Shown: one piece after another, positions 8,517 to 17,201 of the stretch
How positions within the stretch are numbered: the stretch's first letter is position 1
How the letters are laid out: each line of letters opens with the position of its first letter
Assembly (NCBI RefSeq): GCF_001306135.1
Contig: NZ_LGKP01000010.1
Span: forward strand, 1-64,000
DNA length: 64,000 nt
DNA from: Herpetosiphon geysericola
GTDB lineage: Bacteria; Chloroflexota; Chloroflexia; Chloroflexales; Herpetosiphonaceae
Direction of reading: 5' to 3'
Notes under the pieces: generated by a model
The model's input: the letters and a program-made list of their open reading frames with translations, nothing else
The model's database searches: none
What the model was told of the DNA's origin: nothing
Made by a program: the position numbers and the translations under genes

Positions 8517-10226
8517 GTGCAATCGAACAAACCGCAGCGGAGCCTCACCAGTGAGGTTTGGAGCGCAACGCTTTGGAATACGCTGCTGTTTCCAGCCCGC
8601 TTTTTAGTTGGCATCATCACAAGCGTCATTTACTACGGGCGGCTTGCACCTGAGCAGGTCGCTTTGATTTTTCTCTTGACAAGTTTGGCTGCCTCAATCG
8701 GCACCTACGCCGATCTTGGCATTGAGCGCAGCTTGCCGCGCTTCATCCCCGAAGTGGAAAAACGCCAAGGCCGCCAAGGCGTTTTACGCTTTCTGTGGCG
8801 CATGATTGGGCTTAAGCTGGCGATTATGGCGGTGCTGGTGCTCGGGCTGAATCTGCTGGCCCAACCCATGGGCAATTATCTCATCGAGCAGCAACGGCAA
8901 GAGATTGGCGAAATCGAAACCCAAATTAGCACGCTGCAACAGCAACCAACCACGCCCGATCAAGCGAGCAAACTCAGCAAACTGCAAAATCAACGCACTG
9001 GCACGCTTAGCGTGATTGATCAAATTGAGAGCCAAAGCCATTGGTATATGCTGGTGGTCAGCGCCTTGTTGATTTTGGGCGCACTATTTGATGTATTTAT
9101 GCAGTTTTTGACTGCCTACTTCAAACAACGGGCTTGGAATCTCATTACCCTCGTGACGACCTTGCTCCAGCCAATTTTGGTAACGATCTTCATTTTGCTG
9201 GGCTGGGGCATTACTGGGGTGTTGATTGGTTTAGTGCTCACGCCCTTGGTGAGCGTCTTGATGGCAGCGTGGCAAGCAATCCGCGCCAGCCGCGAACTTT
9301 CCAATACTGGCGATGGCGAGGCTGCTGACCCAGCCTTGCCCAAGCGTTTTGCCAAATTCGCCGCAGTCTCCTATTTAATGCAAATCACCACGTGGGTTTA
9401 TGATATTCAGTTTGTAACTTTGTTTACAGTGACGCAGCTTAGCCCGCGCGATGTAGCAATTTTGGCCTTTGCCTACAAATTTGCCAAAGATTACCTTGGC
9501 TATATTTGGATGCCGCTCAACGGCGTGATGACTCCGCTGCTATCGCGGATCAAATTGCGCCGCGATCCGCAATCGTTGCAAGATGCCCATGGCGGCTTAG
9601 CCCGCATGATTTGGCTGTTGATTGTGCCAGCAGGCGTGGGTTTAGCGCTCTTAACGCCGCGCATGGTGGCGGTGCTATATCCGCTCTACACCGATGCCAG
9701 CAGCTTGATTATTGTGTTTATCGCCTTTACGTTTGGAGAATCGTTGTTGAGCGTGCCGCACAATGTGTTGATGGTGTATGAGCAATATCGAGCGGTGATT
9801 ATTTCGCGCTTGTTTGCCTTTATCAGCGTGCCGTTGGTATTTTTGCTCTTGCCGCGTTATGGCATGTTGGGCGTGGCGATTGCGGTTGGGGCGGTGCGAG
9901 TTGCCACCCGCGTGATCACGCTCTATTATGGGTGGCGCAATTTGGGCTTGCAATTGCCATGGCGTTTTTGGCTGCGGGTTTGTGCTGCCAGCGCCAGTTT
10001 TGCAGTTGCCCTCTTTGGCTTGATGCAACTTTGGCCAATGCCTGAAGCTGCTGCTGGTTGGCAATCCAAAATGATCAATCTCTTGCCGCTGATGCTGTTT
10101 GCTGCAATTGGCGCAGGCTTATATTTGCTAACCTTGCGCTTGCTCGGCGGGCTTGATCCAGCTGAGCGTGAGCGTTTATTGAGCATGAAACTTCCATTCA
10201 AGGGCGTGCTTCGGCGCGTATTATAG
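8517..10226 (+). CDS. Wzx/MATE-type polysaccharide flippase with coiled-coil insert
   Basis: A 569-residue polytopic protein of the oligosaccharide flippase (MOP) superfamily, with 12-14 predicted helices. It would flip lipid-linked oligosaccharide across the membrane. The start is GTG 8517, immediately after the methyltransferase stop. It is longer than usual Wzx proteins (about 400-480). Part of the excess is a hydrophilic, Gln/Leu-rich insert at about residues 122-175 ([15 protein letters not shown] and following) that looks like a coiled-coil hairpin between two helices. This is the only export candidate in the locus; no Wzy polymerase or ABC exporter is visible. Confidence 0.82.
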   Translation: MQSNKPQRSLTSEVWSATLWNTLLFPARFLVGIITSVIYYGRLAPEQVALIFLLTSLAASIGTYADLGIERSLPRFIPEVEKRQGRQGVLRFLWRMIGLKLAIMAVLVLGLNLLAQPMGNYLIEQQRQEIGEIETQISTLQQQPTTPDQASKLSKLQNQRTGTLSVIDQIESQSHWYMLVVSALLILGALFDVFMQFLTAYFKQRAWNLITLVTTLLQPILVTIFILLGWGITGVLIGLVLTPLVSVLMAAWQAIRASRELSNTGDGEAADPALPKRFAKFAAVSYLMQITTWVYDIQFVTLFTVTQLSPRDVAILAFAYKFAKDYLGYIWMPLNGVMTPLLSRIKLRRDPQSLQDAHGGLARMIWLLIVPAGVGLALLTPRMVAVLYPLYTDASSLIIVFIAFTFGESLLSVPHNVLMVYEQYRAVIISRLFAFISVPLVFLLLPRYGMLGVAIAVGAVRVATRVITLYYGWRNLGLQLPWRFWLRVCAASASFAVALFGLMQLWPMPEAAAGWQSKMINLLPLMLFAAIGAGLYLLTLRLLGGLDPAERERLLSMKLPFKGVLRRVL

Positions 10227-10228
10227 CT

Positions 10229-12430
10229 ATGCAGCAATTTAAACGATATTTACCACTGGTGCTGATCGCCGTGAGCGCCATTATTTTTTTGCTTCCAGCC
10301 GCCCGACCAAGCATCAACGTGGCGATGGGCAGCGAAGGCGAGTTTTTGGTTGAAGGCCAAACCCAAAGCTTTCGCAATTTCTATGGCTTTAAAGAAGTTG
10401 AACGCACCGAGCAAGGCACCTTTCGCTGGACAGGAGGCCGAGGCAGCATTGCCTTTCCATATTGGGAAAACGTCGAGGCTCCGCTACAAATTCGCATGTT
10501 GATTTGCGGTTGCCGCACCGACGGCCAAACCATGCCCTTGACCGTGACGGTCAATCAGCAACGGCTGCTCAACCTTACGCTGAGCAATCAATGGCAATGG
10601 TATCAGGTGCAATTGCCAGCCAATCTGACCCACCCCGACCACGATATTCTGCTGGATTTGACTTCAGAAGAATGGCAAAGCCCTGATCAACGCACATTGG
10701 GCATCGTCGTTCAAAGCCTACAAATCGAGGCCTTGGCGGCAAAACCAACCCAATCGTTGTGGGCATGGCTTGGCTTGGCGTTTGGGCTAGGGCTGATGGT
10801 GCTGTGGGAAATACCGTTTGGCTTTGCTTGTGTGGTGTTTGGCCAATGGCTGCTAGGATTTTATGGCTATCAGCCCCAATTCTTGCCCAAAGGCTTTTTG
10901 CTGACGAGCTTGGTTTTTGCCAACGTGCTTGGTTGGCAGAGTTTGCGCAAGTTGCCACAGCTTTGGCGGTGGGTGGCGTTGCCAATCAGCAGCTTTTGGC
11001 TCGTTAGCAGCCCACAAATCCTTGGCTCGTGGATTTTGGACGATGCGTTTATTTCCTTTCGTTATGCAGCCAATTTGGCCAACGGCCATGGCTTGGTTTT
11101 TAATTTTGATGAGCGGGTCGAGGGCTTTACCAACTTTCTCTGGACGTTGCTTAGCAGCCTGACGATTAAACTTGGAGCCGACCCAATTTTGGTGACTCAT
11201 GCAACCAATTTGCTTTTGGGTATGGTGATTGTGTTGTTGAGCTTACACCTGGCGCATCGCTTGCATCAAAGTGCTTGGATGGCCTTGGCTGCGCCTTTGA
11301 TGTTGCTGAATTTGCCCTTGCTCTTGTATACCAGCTTGGGCAGTGGCATGGAAACCGCGCTGTTTTGCGCTGGTATTCTGGCTACGGTTTTGTTGGCAAT
11401 AAATCAGGCTTGGGTTTATGCAGCAATCACCACGACGCTGACGATTATGACCCGCCCTGATGGCATCCTGTTAGCGGGCATTATTGGCTTATTGGCAATT
11501 TGGCAAAGCTGGCGGGCCAAGCAATGGCAGCCGTTATTGCGCTATGCTGGCATGTTGAGCCTCACCTTTATTCCCTATTGGCTGGCGCGCTGGTGGTATT
11601 ATGGCTATCCATTGCCCAATACCTTTTATGCCAAAGTTGGCGGCACAGCCAAACAAGCAGAACGCGGGATCACCTATTTTATCGATTTCAATAGCAGCTA
11701 CTACTTGGGTTGGCTTGGTTTAGGGCTTGGCTTGGTTGCAAGTGGGCTGCGTTGGTATCGCAGCAAACAATTGCCGCTTTTGGCCATTCTAACTTGGGCG
11801 CTGGTTGGGTTGTACACCAGCTATACAATTAGCGTGGGCGGCGATTGGATGCCTGGCTATCGCTTTATGGTCGCAACCGTGCCTTGGTTTGCGCTGTTGG
11901 CCAGCTGGGGCATCAGCGAGCTGTGGCAGTATCGGCGCTGGCTTGGAGCGGGGGCAATTGTGGCAACCACTGGCTTGTTGCTGTTGTTGCTGCAACCATT
12001 GCGCCAAGATCGCCCCTTGATGATTGGCTCTGCTGCTTGGTACGAAACCGATGTAGTCAATCGCTATCGTGAAGTTGGCTTATGGATTAAAGATAGTACG
12101 CCAGCAGACATAACCCTAACTGTCACCGCAGCTGGCGCGATTCCCTATTATGCAGAACGGACAACAATCGATGCTCACGGCTTGACCGACCTGCATATTG
12201 CGCATATTCCGATTGATCCCAGTAAGGCTGGCAAACCTGGCCATGAAAAGCAAGACCCCGATTATGTGCTGCGTGAACGTAAGCCAAGCCTGATTCCATG
12301 GGTTGCAGCGCCGATGTTCACCAGCCATCCATTGTTTGAGCCAAACTATCGCCTGATCGAAGCAAGTGGCTCCGAAGGTCGGGGTATTCGCATGTTTGTT
12401 CGCCGCGATAGTGGCCTATTTGAGCAATAA
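10229..12430 (+). CDS. large GT-C-like membrane glycosyltransferase (AftB-like layout)
   Basis: A 733-residue protein. After one N-terminal helix comes an extracytoplasmic beta-rich domain (about 30-160), then a polytopic membrane region. The stretch [18 protein letters not shown]...[10 protein letters not shown] near residue 270 matches the first catalytic loop of GT-C enzymes such as mycobacterial AftB/PMT-type proteins, with a DD acidic pair. The C-terminal periplasmic tail has [19 protein letters not shown], a pattern shared by these proteins. It likely transfers a sugar from a polyprenyl-phosphate donor outside the membrane. It starts 2 bp after the flippase stop and ends 2 bp before the next gene, so the group is an operon. 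Confidence 0.8.
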   Translation: MQQFKRYLPLVLIAVSAIIFLLPAARPSINVAMGSEGEFLVEGQTQSFRNFYGFKEVERTEQGTFRWTGGRGSIAFPYWENVEAPLQIRMLICGCRTDGQTMPLTVTVNQQRLLNLTLSNQWQWYQVQLPANLTHPDHDILLDLTSEEWQSPDQRTLGIVVQSLQIEALAAKPTQSLWAWLGLAFGLGLMVLWEIPFGFACVVFGQWLLGFYGYQPQFLPKGFLLTSLVFANVLGWQSLRKLPQLWRWVALPISSFWLVSSPQILGSWILDDAFISFRYAANLANGHGLVFNFDERVEGFTNFLWTLLSSLTIKLGADPILVTHATNLLLGMVIVLLSLHLAHRLHQSAWMALAAPLMLLNLPLLLYTSLGSGMETALFCAGILATVLLAINQAWVYAAITTTLTIMTRPDGILLAGIIGLLAIWQSWRAKQWQPLLRYAGMLSLTFIPYWLARWWYYGYPLPNTFYAKVGGTAKQAERGITYFIDFNSSYYLGWLGLGLGLVASGLRWYRSKQLPLLAILTWALVGLYTSYTISVGGDWMPGYRFMVATVPWFALLASWGISELWQYRRWLGAGAIVATTGLLLLLLQPLRQDRPLMIGSAAWYETDVVNRYREVGLWIKDSTPADITLTVTAAGAIPYYAERTTIDAHGLTDLHIAHIPIDPSKAGKPGHEKQDPDYVLRERKPSLIPWVAAPMFTSHPLFEPNYRLIEASGSEGRGIRMFVRRDSGLFEQ

Positions 12431-12432
12431 CT

Positions 12433-14094
12433 ATGAATATTTCTGTTAAAGCAATCCGTGGTTTGATCATCACAGTTAGCGTTTTTGGCCTGCTCTTGCG
12501 GCTCATTTTCGCCTTGTTGCCCTTGCAAACCCATTTGCTGGTGCTCGAAGATGATGCGTGGATGGTTACGGCCATTGCCCGCAACTGGGCTATGGGCCAA
12601 GGCATTACTGCTGATGGCATCACCCCAACCAATGGCTTTCATCCGTTGTATCCCCTGACATTGGGCGCACTTCCCTATGTTGTAGCGCCGAATAATTTGG
12701 CCTTTGGCTTTACGGCCAATTTAGTCATTTGCGCCCTCTTGGCCAGCGCCGTGATGTGGCCATTGTGGCATTTGCTCAAACATTGGATGAACTGGCAAGC
12801 TGGGTTGTTTGGCTTGGTGTTGTATGCCTTAAACCCAACCCTCGTGCGGCTTACGGTCAACGGCATGGAAACCTCAATGGCTTTGTTGATGTGGGTCACG
12901 ACCTTGTTGGTTGCGGTCAAAATCAAGCCCGAGAAACTGAGCCATAATTTAGGCTTGGCTGGATTGACCGCCGCCATGATTCTGACCCGCTTGGATGGCG
13001 CGTTGTTGTTTGCTTCGATTGCAGCAGCTCGCCTGATTTGGGCCTTGCGGGCCAAGCGTTTGCGCAGCGAATTGCCAATGCTCACGACCTATGTTGGGGT
13101 GACATTCGGCTTGCTCGTGCCCTATTTCTGGCGCAATTTGACGGTCTTTGGCTCGTTCTCGCCAAGTAGTGGCAAAGCCTTGACCTACTTGCACAGCTAC
13201 GCCAACTCCTATGCAATCTCGAATGGCATCGATGGCTGGTATGTAAATAGCGCCATTTCGATGGAAGTGTTGGGCCGTTCGGTTGTCGGTGCGGCAATGT
13301 GGTTGGCGATTTTTGGCATTTTTGTGGGCTTGTGGGTTGGCCGCCAACTTTGGTTTGGCCTGCCGCTTTTGCTCTATCTGCCAATTCCCTTGGTGTACTA
13401 TGGCTATATGATGCAGCAAGACAATCCACGCCACTTTGTGCCCTGGTCGCTGGCAGTGATTATTTTGCTGGCCTGGGCTTTGGCGGCAATGCTGCAACGC
13501 TTGCCATCAATTAGCTATTTGGCGGTGCCAGCAATTATCGCTGGAGTGCTGATTGTGCAAACGCTCGATAGCTCGCAGTTTTGGCGCGAAAAAGAAACCG
13601 CGCCCAGCCAATCGCAGCCAACCATGTATCAAGCAGCCTTGTGGATGCGCGATAATTTGCCTAGCGATGCCTTGATTGGAGCCAAAAACTCGGGCATTTA
13701 TCAATATTATTCAGGCCATCATGTGCTCAATATCGATGGCAAGTTGAATAACGACATTCTCGCAGTCTACGATCAACGGCGCATGCTCGATTATTTACGC
13801 GAAAAAGGCGTGACCTATTTGATCGATCAAGAATCGACAATGGCCGATCATATTCAGTTTTATAGCTATCAATTTGGCGAACGGCCTGAGCACCGCGTGC
13901 CAACAACCCTCACCCAATTTAAAATCTATGGTCAATTGCTGCTCAGCAGTTTGGGCGTGGCCGATAAACCAGCGCTCGATCGGCGCGATGGCTTTGTGCC
14001 AAATCAGCCATTTAGTAGCATTACGACCGTGATTCAGCGCTTCCAACGCCCAAACGATAGCAATAATCCAATTGCCATCTTTGAACTTAATTAA
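12433..14094 (+). CDS. GT-C-like membrane glycosyltransferase
   Basis: A 553-residue polytopic protein. The first extracytoplasmic loop carries EDDAWMVTAIARNWAMGQG followed by TNGFHPLYP, the same acidic-pair arrangement as in the preceding gene, which suggests a related GT-C fold. About ten helices follow, then a soluble C-terminal domain (residues about 395-553) with KNSGIYQYYSGHHVLNIDG. Donor and acceptor are unknown. It lies in tight operon spacing between the AftB-like gene and the epimerase gene. Confidence 0.77.
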   Translation: MNISVKAIRGLIITVSVFGLLLRLIFALLPLQTHLLVLEDDAWMVTAIARNWAMGQGITADGITPTNGFHPLYPLTLGALPYVVAPNNLAFGFTANLVICALLASAVMWPLWHLLKHWMNWQAGLFGLVLYALNPTLVRLTVNGMETSMALLMWVTTLLVAVKIKPEKLSHNLGLAGLTAAMILTRLDGALLFASIAAARLIWALRAKRLRSELPMLTTYVGVTFGLLVPYFWRNLTVFGSFSPSSGKALTYLHSYANSYAISNGIDGWYVNSAISMEVLGRSVVGAAMWLAIFGIFVGLWVGRQLWFGLPLLLYLPIPLVYYGYMMQQDNPRHFVPWSLAVIILLAWALAAMLQRLPSISYLAVPAIIAGVLIVQTLDSSQFWREKETAPSQSQPTMYQAALWMRDNLPSDALIGAKNSGIYQYYSGHHVLNIDGKLNNDILAVYDQRRMLDYLREKGVTYLIDQESTMADHIQFYSYQFGERPEHRVPTTLTQFKIYGQLLLSSLGVADKPALDRRDGFVPNQPFSSITTVIQRFQRPNDSNNPIAIFELN

Positions 14095-14109
14095 CAAGGA
14101 TTTGCATCT

Positions 14110-15048
14110 ATGGCACGTTATTTGGTAACTGGTGGAGCAGGCTTTATTGGCTCGCATTTGGTCGATGCCCTGTTGCAACGCGGCGATAGCGTGCGGGTTT
14201 TCGATAATTTTTCAACTGGCTACGAGCATAATCTAGCCCATTGCATCAATGAAATTGAATTGGTGCGGGGCGATTTGCGTGATGCAGCGGCGGTTAGCCA
14301 AGCGGTGGCTGGCTGCGACGTGATTTTTCATGAAGGTGCCTTGCCCTCAGTACCACGCTCGGTCAGTGACCCGCTGACGACCGATGCGGTTAATACTGGC
14401 GGCTCGTTGCATATTTTGCAGGCAGCACGCGAGCATGGGGCGCGGCGGGTGGTGTTTGCAGCCTCATCGTCGGTCTATGGCGATACGCCAACCTTGCCCA
14501 AAGTTGAAAGCATGGCCATGAGTCCCAAATCGCCTTATGCGGTGAGCAAAATGGCTGCCGAAAGCTATTTGAAGGTTTTTCACCATGTCTATGGCTTAGA
14601 AACGGTTGGCTTGCGCTATTTCAACGTCTTTGGGCCGCGCCAAGACCCAACTTCGCAATATTCGGGTGTACTTGCCCGATTCATGACGCTGGCCTTGCAA
14701 GGCGAACCCTACACGATGAACGGCACGGGCAATCAATCGCGCGATTTTACCTATGTTGCGAATGTGGTGCAGGCCAATTTGCTTGCAGCGAGTGTGCCTG
14801 CTGCTGCTGGCAAGGTGTTTAACATTGCCTGTGGTGTGCGCGTCAGCCTCAACGAGATTGTGGCGCTACTCAATAAATTAGTTGGCAAAGAACTGCCTGT
14901 GATCTATGGCCCAGCCCGCACTGGTGATGTTGAACATTCGTTGGCCGATATTAGCGCCGCCCGTGAAGTATTAGGCTTTGAGCCAAGCATCGATATTGAA
15001 ACCGGCATTGCTCGCACGCTGGATTGGTATCGCACTCAGGGAGCCTAA
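14110..15048 (+). CDS. NAD-dependent sugar-nucleotide epimerase/dehydratase
   Basis: A 312-residue extended short-chain dehydrogenase. The NAD-binding loop GGAGFIGSHL starts near residue 8, and the active site has Ser in ASSSVYGD and the YAVSK (Y-x3-K) pair. The length and sequence fit the UDP-glucose/UDP-N-acetylglucosamine 4-epimerase branch (GalE/WbpP-like). It would supply a nucleotide sugar to the nearby glycosyltransferases. AAGGA lies 10 bp before the ATG. The exact substrate is not decided by these motifs; a dehydratase is the alternative. Confidence 0.85.
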   Translation: MARYLVTGGAGFIGSHLVDALLQRGDSVRVFDNFSTGYEHNLAHCINEIELVRGDLRDAAAVSQAVAGCDVIFHEGALPSVPRSVSDPLTTDAVNTGGSLHILQAAREHGARRVVFAASSSVYGDTPTLPKVESMAMSPKSPYAVSKMAAESYLKVFHHVYGLETVGLRYFNVFGPRQDPTSQYSGVLARFMTLALQGEPYTMNGTGNQSRDFTYVANVVQANLLAASVPAAAGKVFNIACGVRVSLNEIVALLNKLVGKELPVIYGPARTGDVEHSLADISAAREVLGFEPSIDIETGIARTLDWYRTQGA

Positions 15049-15053
15049 ATTCA

Positions 15054-16295
15054 ATGCGCATGCTCTACTTCACCACTGCCTACAACGCAGAATTGCTCGA
15101 TCGAGTGCATGAAGAATTTTTGTTACGCTGGCAAGAACTTGGGCATGAAGCTTGTATTTTGGTGCCCGACCCAAACCGCAAGCGTCAAAGCCGTTGGCTG
15201 GTTGAAGAAGGGGCGATTAAGGTCTATCGGCCAGCGGTGAGCATGCTGCGCAGCGATCGGGTGCTGAATAATATCGGGCGCCGCTTAACCGAATATAGCT
15301 ACTTTTTCAGCTTGCTACGCGATTATCTGCATTTTTTGCGTCAACACCCAGAAATCGAACTAATCCACGTTGAATCGGTCTATCCGTTGGGGGCGATTGC
15401 GGCCCTAGCTTCGTTGGTTGATCGCCGACCATTTGTGCCAACAATTCGTGGTGGCGACTTAATTGCTGATGATTCGATTAGCTATGGTTTTGCGCGCTAC
15501 AAACGGGTGCAAGCCTTGTTGAAACTGACCTTTGCGCGCGCGGCGGCAATTCGTTCAGTTTCGCCGAGCGCCAGCGCTATGGCCAAACAATTTGGCTGCC
15601 CTGAGCAAAAAATCATCACGATTGGGCGCAACATTCGTGACGAATACTTCGAGCGCGATCAGGCAGCCTTTCGAGCCGAAAGTCGCGCTTGGTTACGTCA
15701 ACACTACCCAGCAATCGCAGGTCGCAAAGTAATTGTCGCAGCAGGCCGTTTGTTACCAGTCAAAGGCTTTGACGATTTGATTCGGGCCATGGTTGGTTTA
15801 CCACAAGCTGTAGCATTGATTTGCGGGCCAAATCGGGTTGATGAAAAACTTGGCGATTATGGCGAATATTTAACGCAATTGGCCCAAAATTATGGCGTTG
15901 CTGATCGTATAATTTTAACTGGCGGCATTCCGCGTGAGCAAATGCCCCAATATTTTGCCGGCGCCGATGTGATGGCCGTGCCTTCAATTATTGAAGGTGG
16001 CAACCGCACAGTTTTGGAGGCAGCCACGCTGGGAGTGCCGTTTGTGGCAACGCGCAGTGCTGGCACCCCAGAGTTTTTTAGCGCCGCAGCGGGAATCAAC
16101 ATCGAGCCGCATCGGCCCGACCAACTGTGGGCTGGCTTAACGACAATCTTGACCGAACGCAGCGAACAAGCTCAAGCTCGGAGCATGCGTTGTCAACAAG
16201 AGGCCCAACAATTCTATTCGCCCCACGTAGCCCAACGTTTAGCAACCCTGTATGCAGCAATTTTAGCGAAATTGCCAATATCAGGGAACTTTTAG
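15054..16295 (+). CDS. glycosyltransferase family 4
   Basis: A 413-residue GT-B glycosyltransferase. The donor domain has AAGRLLPVKGFDDLIRAM, GPN, LTGGIPREQMP and the acidic signature region PSIIEGGNRTVLEAATLG. The ATG at 15054 sits 6 bp after the epimerase stop with GGGAG upstream; the longer TTG start at 15024 overlaps the epimerase and is less likely. A second ATG lies at 15060. It is the last gene of the first glycan operon; a 140-bp spacer with a promoter follows. Confidence 0.85.
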   Translation: MRMLYFTTAYNAELLDRVHEEFLLRWQELGHEACILVPDPNRKRQSRWLVEEGAIKVYRPAVSMLRSDRVLNNIGRRLTEYSYFFSLLRDYLHFLRQHPEIELIHVESVYPLGAIAALASLVDRRPFVPTIRGGDLIADDSISYGFARYKRVQALLKLTFARAAAIRSVSPSASAMAKQFGCPEQKIITIGRNIRDEYFERDQAAFRAESRAWLRQHYPAIAGRKVIVAAGRLLPVKGFDDLIRAMVGLPQAVALICGPNRVDEKLGDYGEYLTQLAQNYGVADRIILTGGIPREQMPQYFAGADVMAVPSIIEGGNRTVLEAATLGVPFVATRSAGTPEFFSAAAGINIEPHRPDQLWAGLTTILTERSEQAQARSMRCQQEAQQFYSPHVAQRLATLYAAILAKLPISGNF

Positions 16296-16337
16296 CTAAT
16301 CTTCATCTTTTAACCTACTGAGGACGTTGAATCTACG

Positions 16338-16367
16338 TTGACAGAATCAACAGCATCGTGCTACGCT
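16338..16367 (+). promoter_or_regulatory. promoter for lipoprotein/secreted protein pair
   Basis: TTGACA (16338-16343), 18-bp spacer, TACGCT (16362-16367) lie about 70 bp upstream of the lipoprotein start. The -35 is perfect and the -10 is fair. Confidence 0.45.
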
Positions 16368-16377
16368 CATGAACTGC

Positions 16378-16400
16378 AATACACCAATCAATGGTGTATT
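16378..16400. promoter_or_regulatory. 9-bp inverted repeat in the leader (operator or hairpin)
   Basis: AATACACCA and TGGTGTATT form a perfect inverted repeat with a 5-bp spacer. It lies just downstream of the proposed -10 box and 30 bp before the AGGAGG of the lipoprotein gene. It could bind a repressor or fold in the mRNA leader. Confidence 0.45.
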
Positions 16401-16436
16401 CATTCCAAACTCTCACCAGAACTTAGGAGGAGTTCA

Positions 16437-17192
16437 ATGCGACGAAATATTATGGGTTCCTTGTGTGGGCTAGTGTTGCTCACAACCACGTTGAGTGCTT
16501 GTGGCGCATATACCAGTGCTCAACAAGGGTCATTAGGCGAGCTACCAACCGCTCCGCCAGCGCCAACCTATGCGCCATTGCCAGCAGAGGTCGTTCCAGC
16601 AGCGCCCGCCATTGAAAATCCAAATAAGGCTCCTGAACTGTTTAGCAGCAGCTTTGACACTGACCTAAGCCAGTGGCAAGTGGTCGACGTTTGGATGAAC
16701 GCAACTGAAAAATCCAAATGGGAAGTTAAAGAAGGCCGGGTTGAGCAAGTAACTGGGCCAGAAGGCTGGCCAGCAGTTGCACCAACCGCCTTGGTGACTG
16801 GTGATAAAACTTGGAGCGACTATAGCATTACCGCCCAAGGCTACTCATGGGGCAACAGCGTCATGGGCTTGGTTGGACGGGTGAATGAAAATGGCTTTTA
16901 TGTTGTTGCAGTGCGCCCAGCGGGGGCCGAAGGTGGCAAAACCATCACCTTGCAACGCTACGACAGCAAAACCGAAATCTTTACCCAACTTGCAGCGATT
17001 AACGATAAAGGTTGGAGCTTGAAGCAATGGACAACCCTTGGATTGAGCTTTAAGGGCAAAACCATTACAGCTACCCTTGACGGAGTTCCTGTACTCGAAG
17101 CCCAAGATGATCAGTTCAGCAGCGGGCAAACCGGGGTTTATGGATTTGCCGAAGGAATGCTTACGTTTGATAATGTCATTGTTCAACAATAA
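16437..17192 (+). CDS. secreted lipoprotein with LamG/ConA-like domain
   Basis: A 251-residue protein. The signal peptide ends in the lipobox LSAC near residue 22, so it is anchored by a lipidated Cys. A Pro/Ala-rich linker to about residue 60 leads to a beta-sandwich-like domain of about 190 residues (FDTDLSQWQV ... FYVVAVRP ... GQTGVYGFAEGMLTFDNV). This resembles the concanavalin A-like/DUF1080 fold that binds or hydrolyses glycans; no catalytic acid pair is evident. The start at 16437 is set by a strong AGGAGGAG. It is cotranscribed with the large secreted protein 9 bp downstream and may bind the glycan made by this locus. Confidence 0.8.
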   Translation: MRRNIMGSLCGLVLLTTTLSACGAYTSAQQGSLGELPTAPPAPTYAPLPAEVVPAAPAIENPNKAPELFSSSFDTDLSQWQVVDVWMNATEKSKWEVKEGRVEQVTGPEGWPAVAPTALVTGDKTWSDYSITAQGYSWGNSVMGLVGRVNENGFYVVAVRPAGAEGGKTITLQRYDSKTEIFTQLAAINDKGWSLKQWTTLGLSFKGKTITATLDGVPVLEAQDDQFSSGQTGVYGFAEGMLTFDNVIVQQ

Positions 17193-17201
17193 GGATTCAC
17201 A

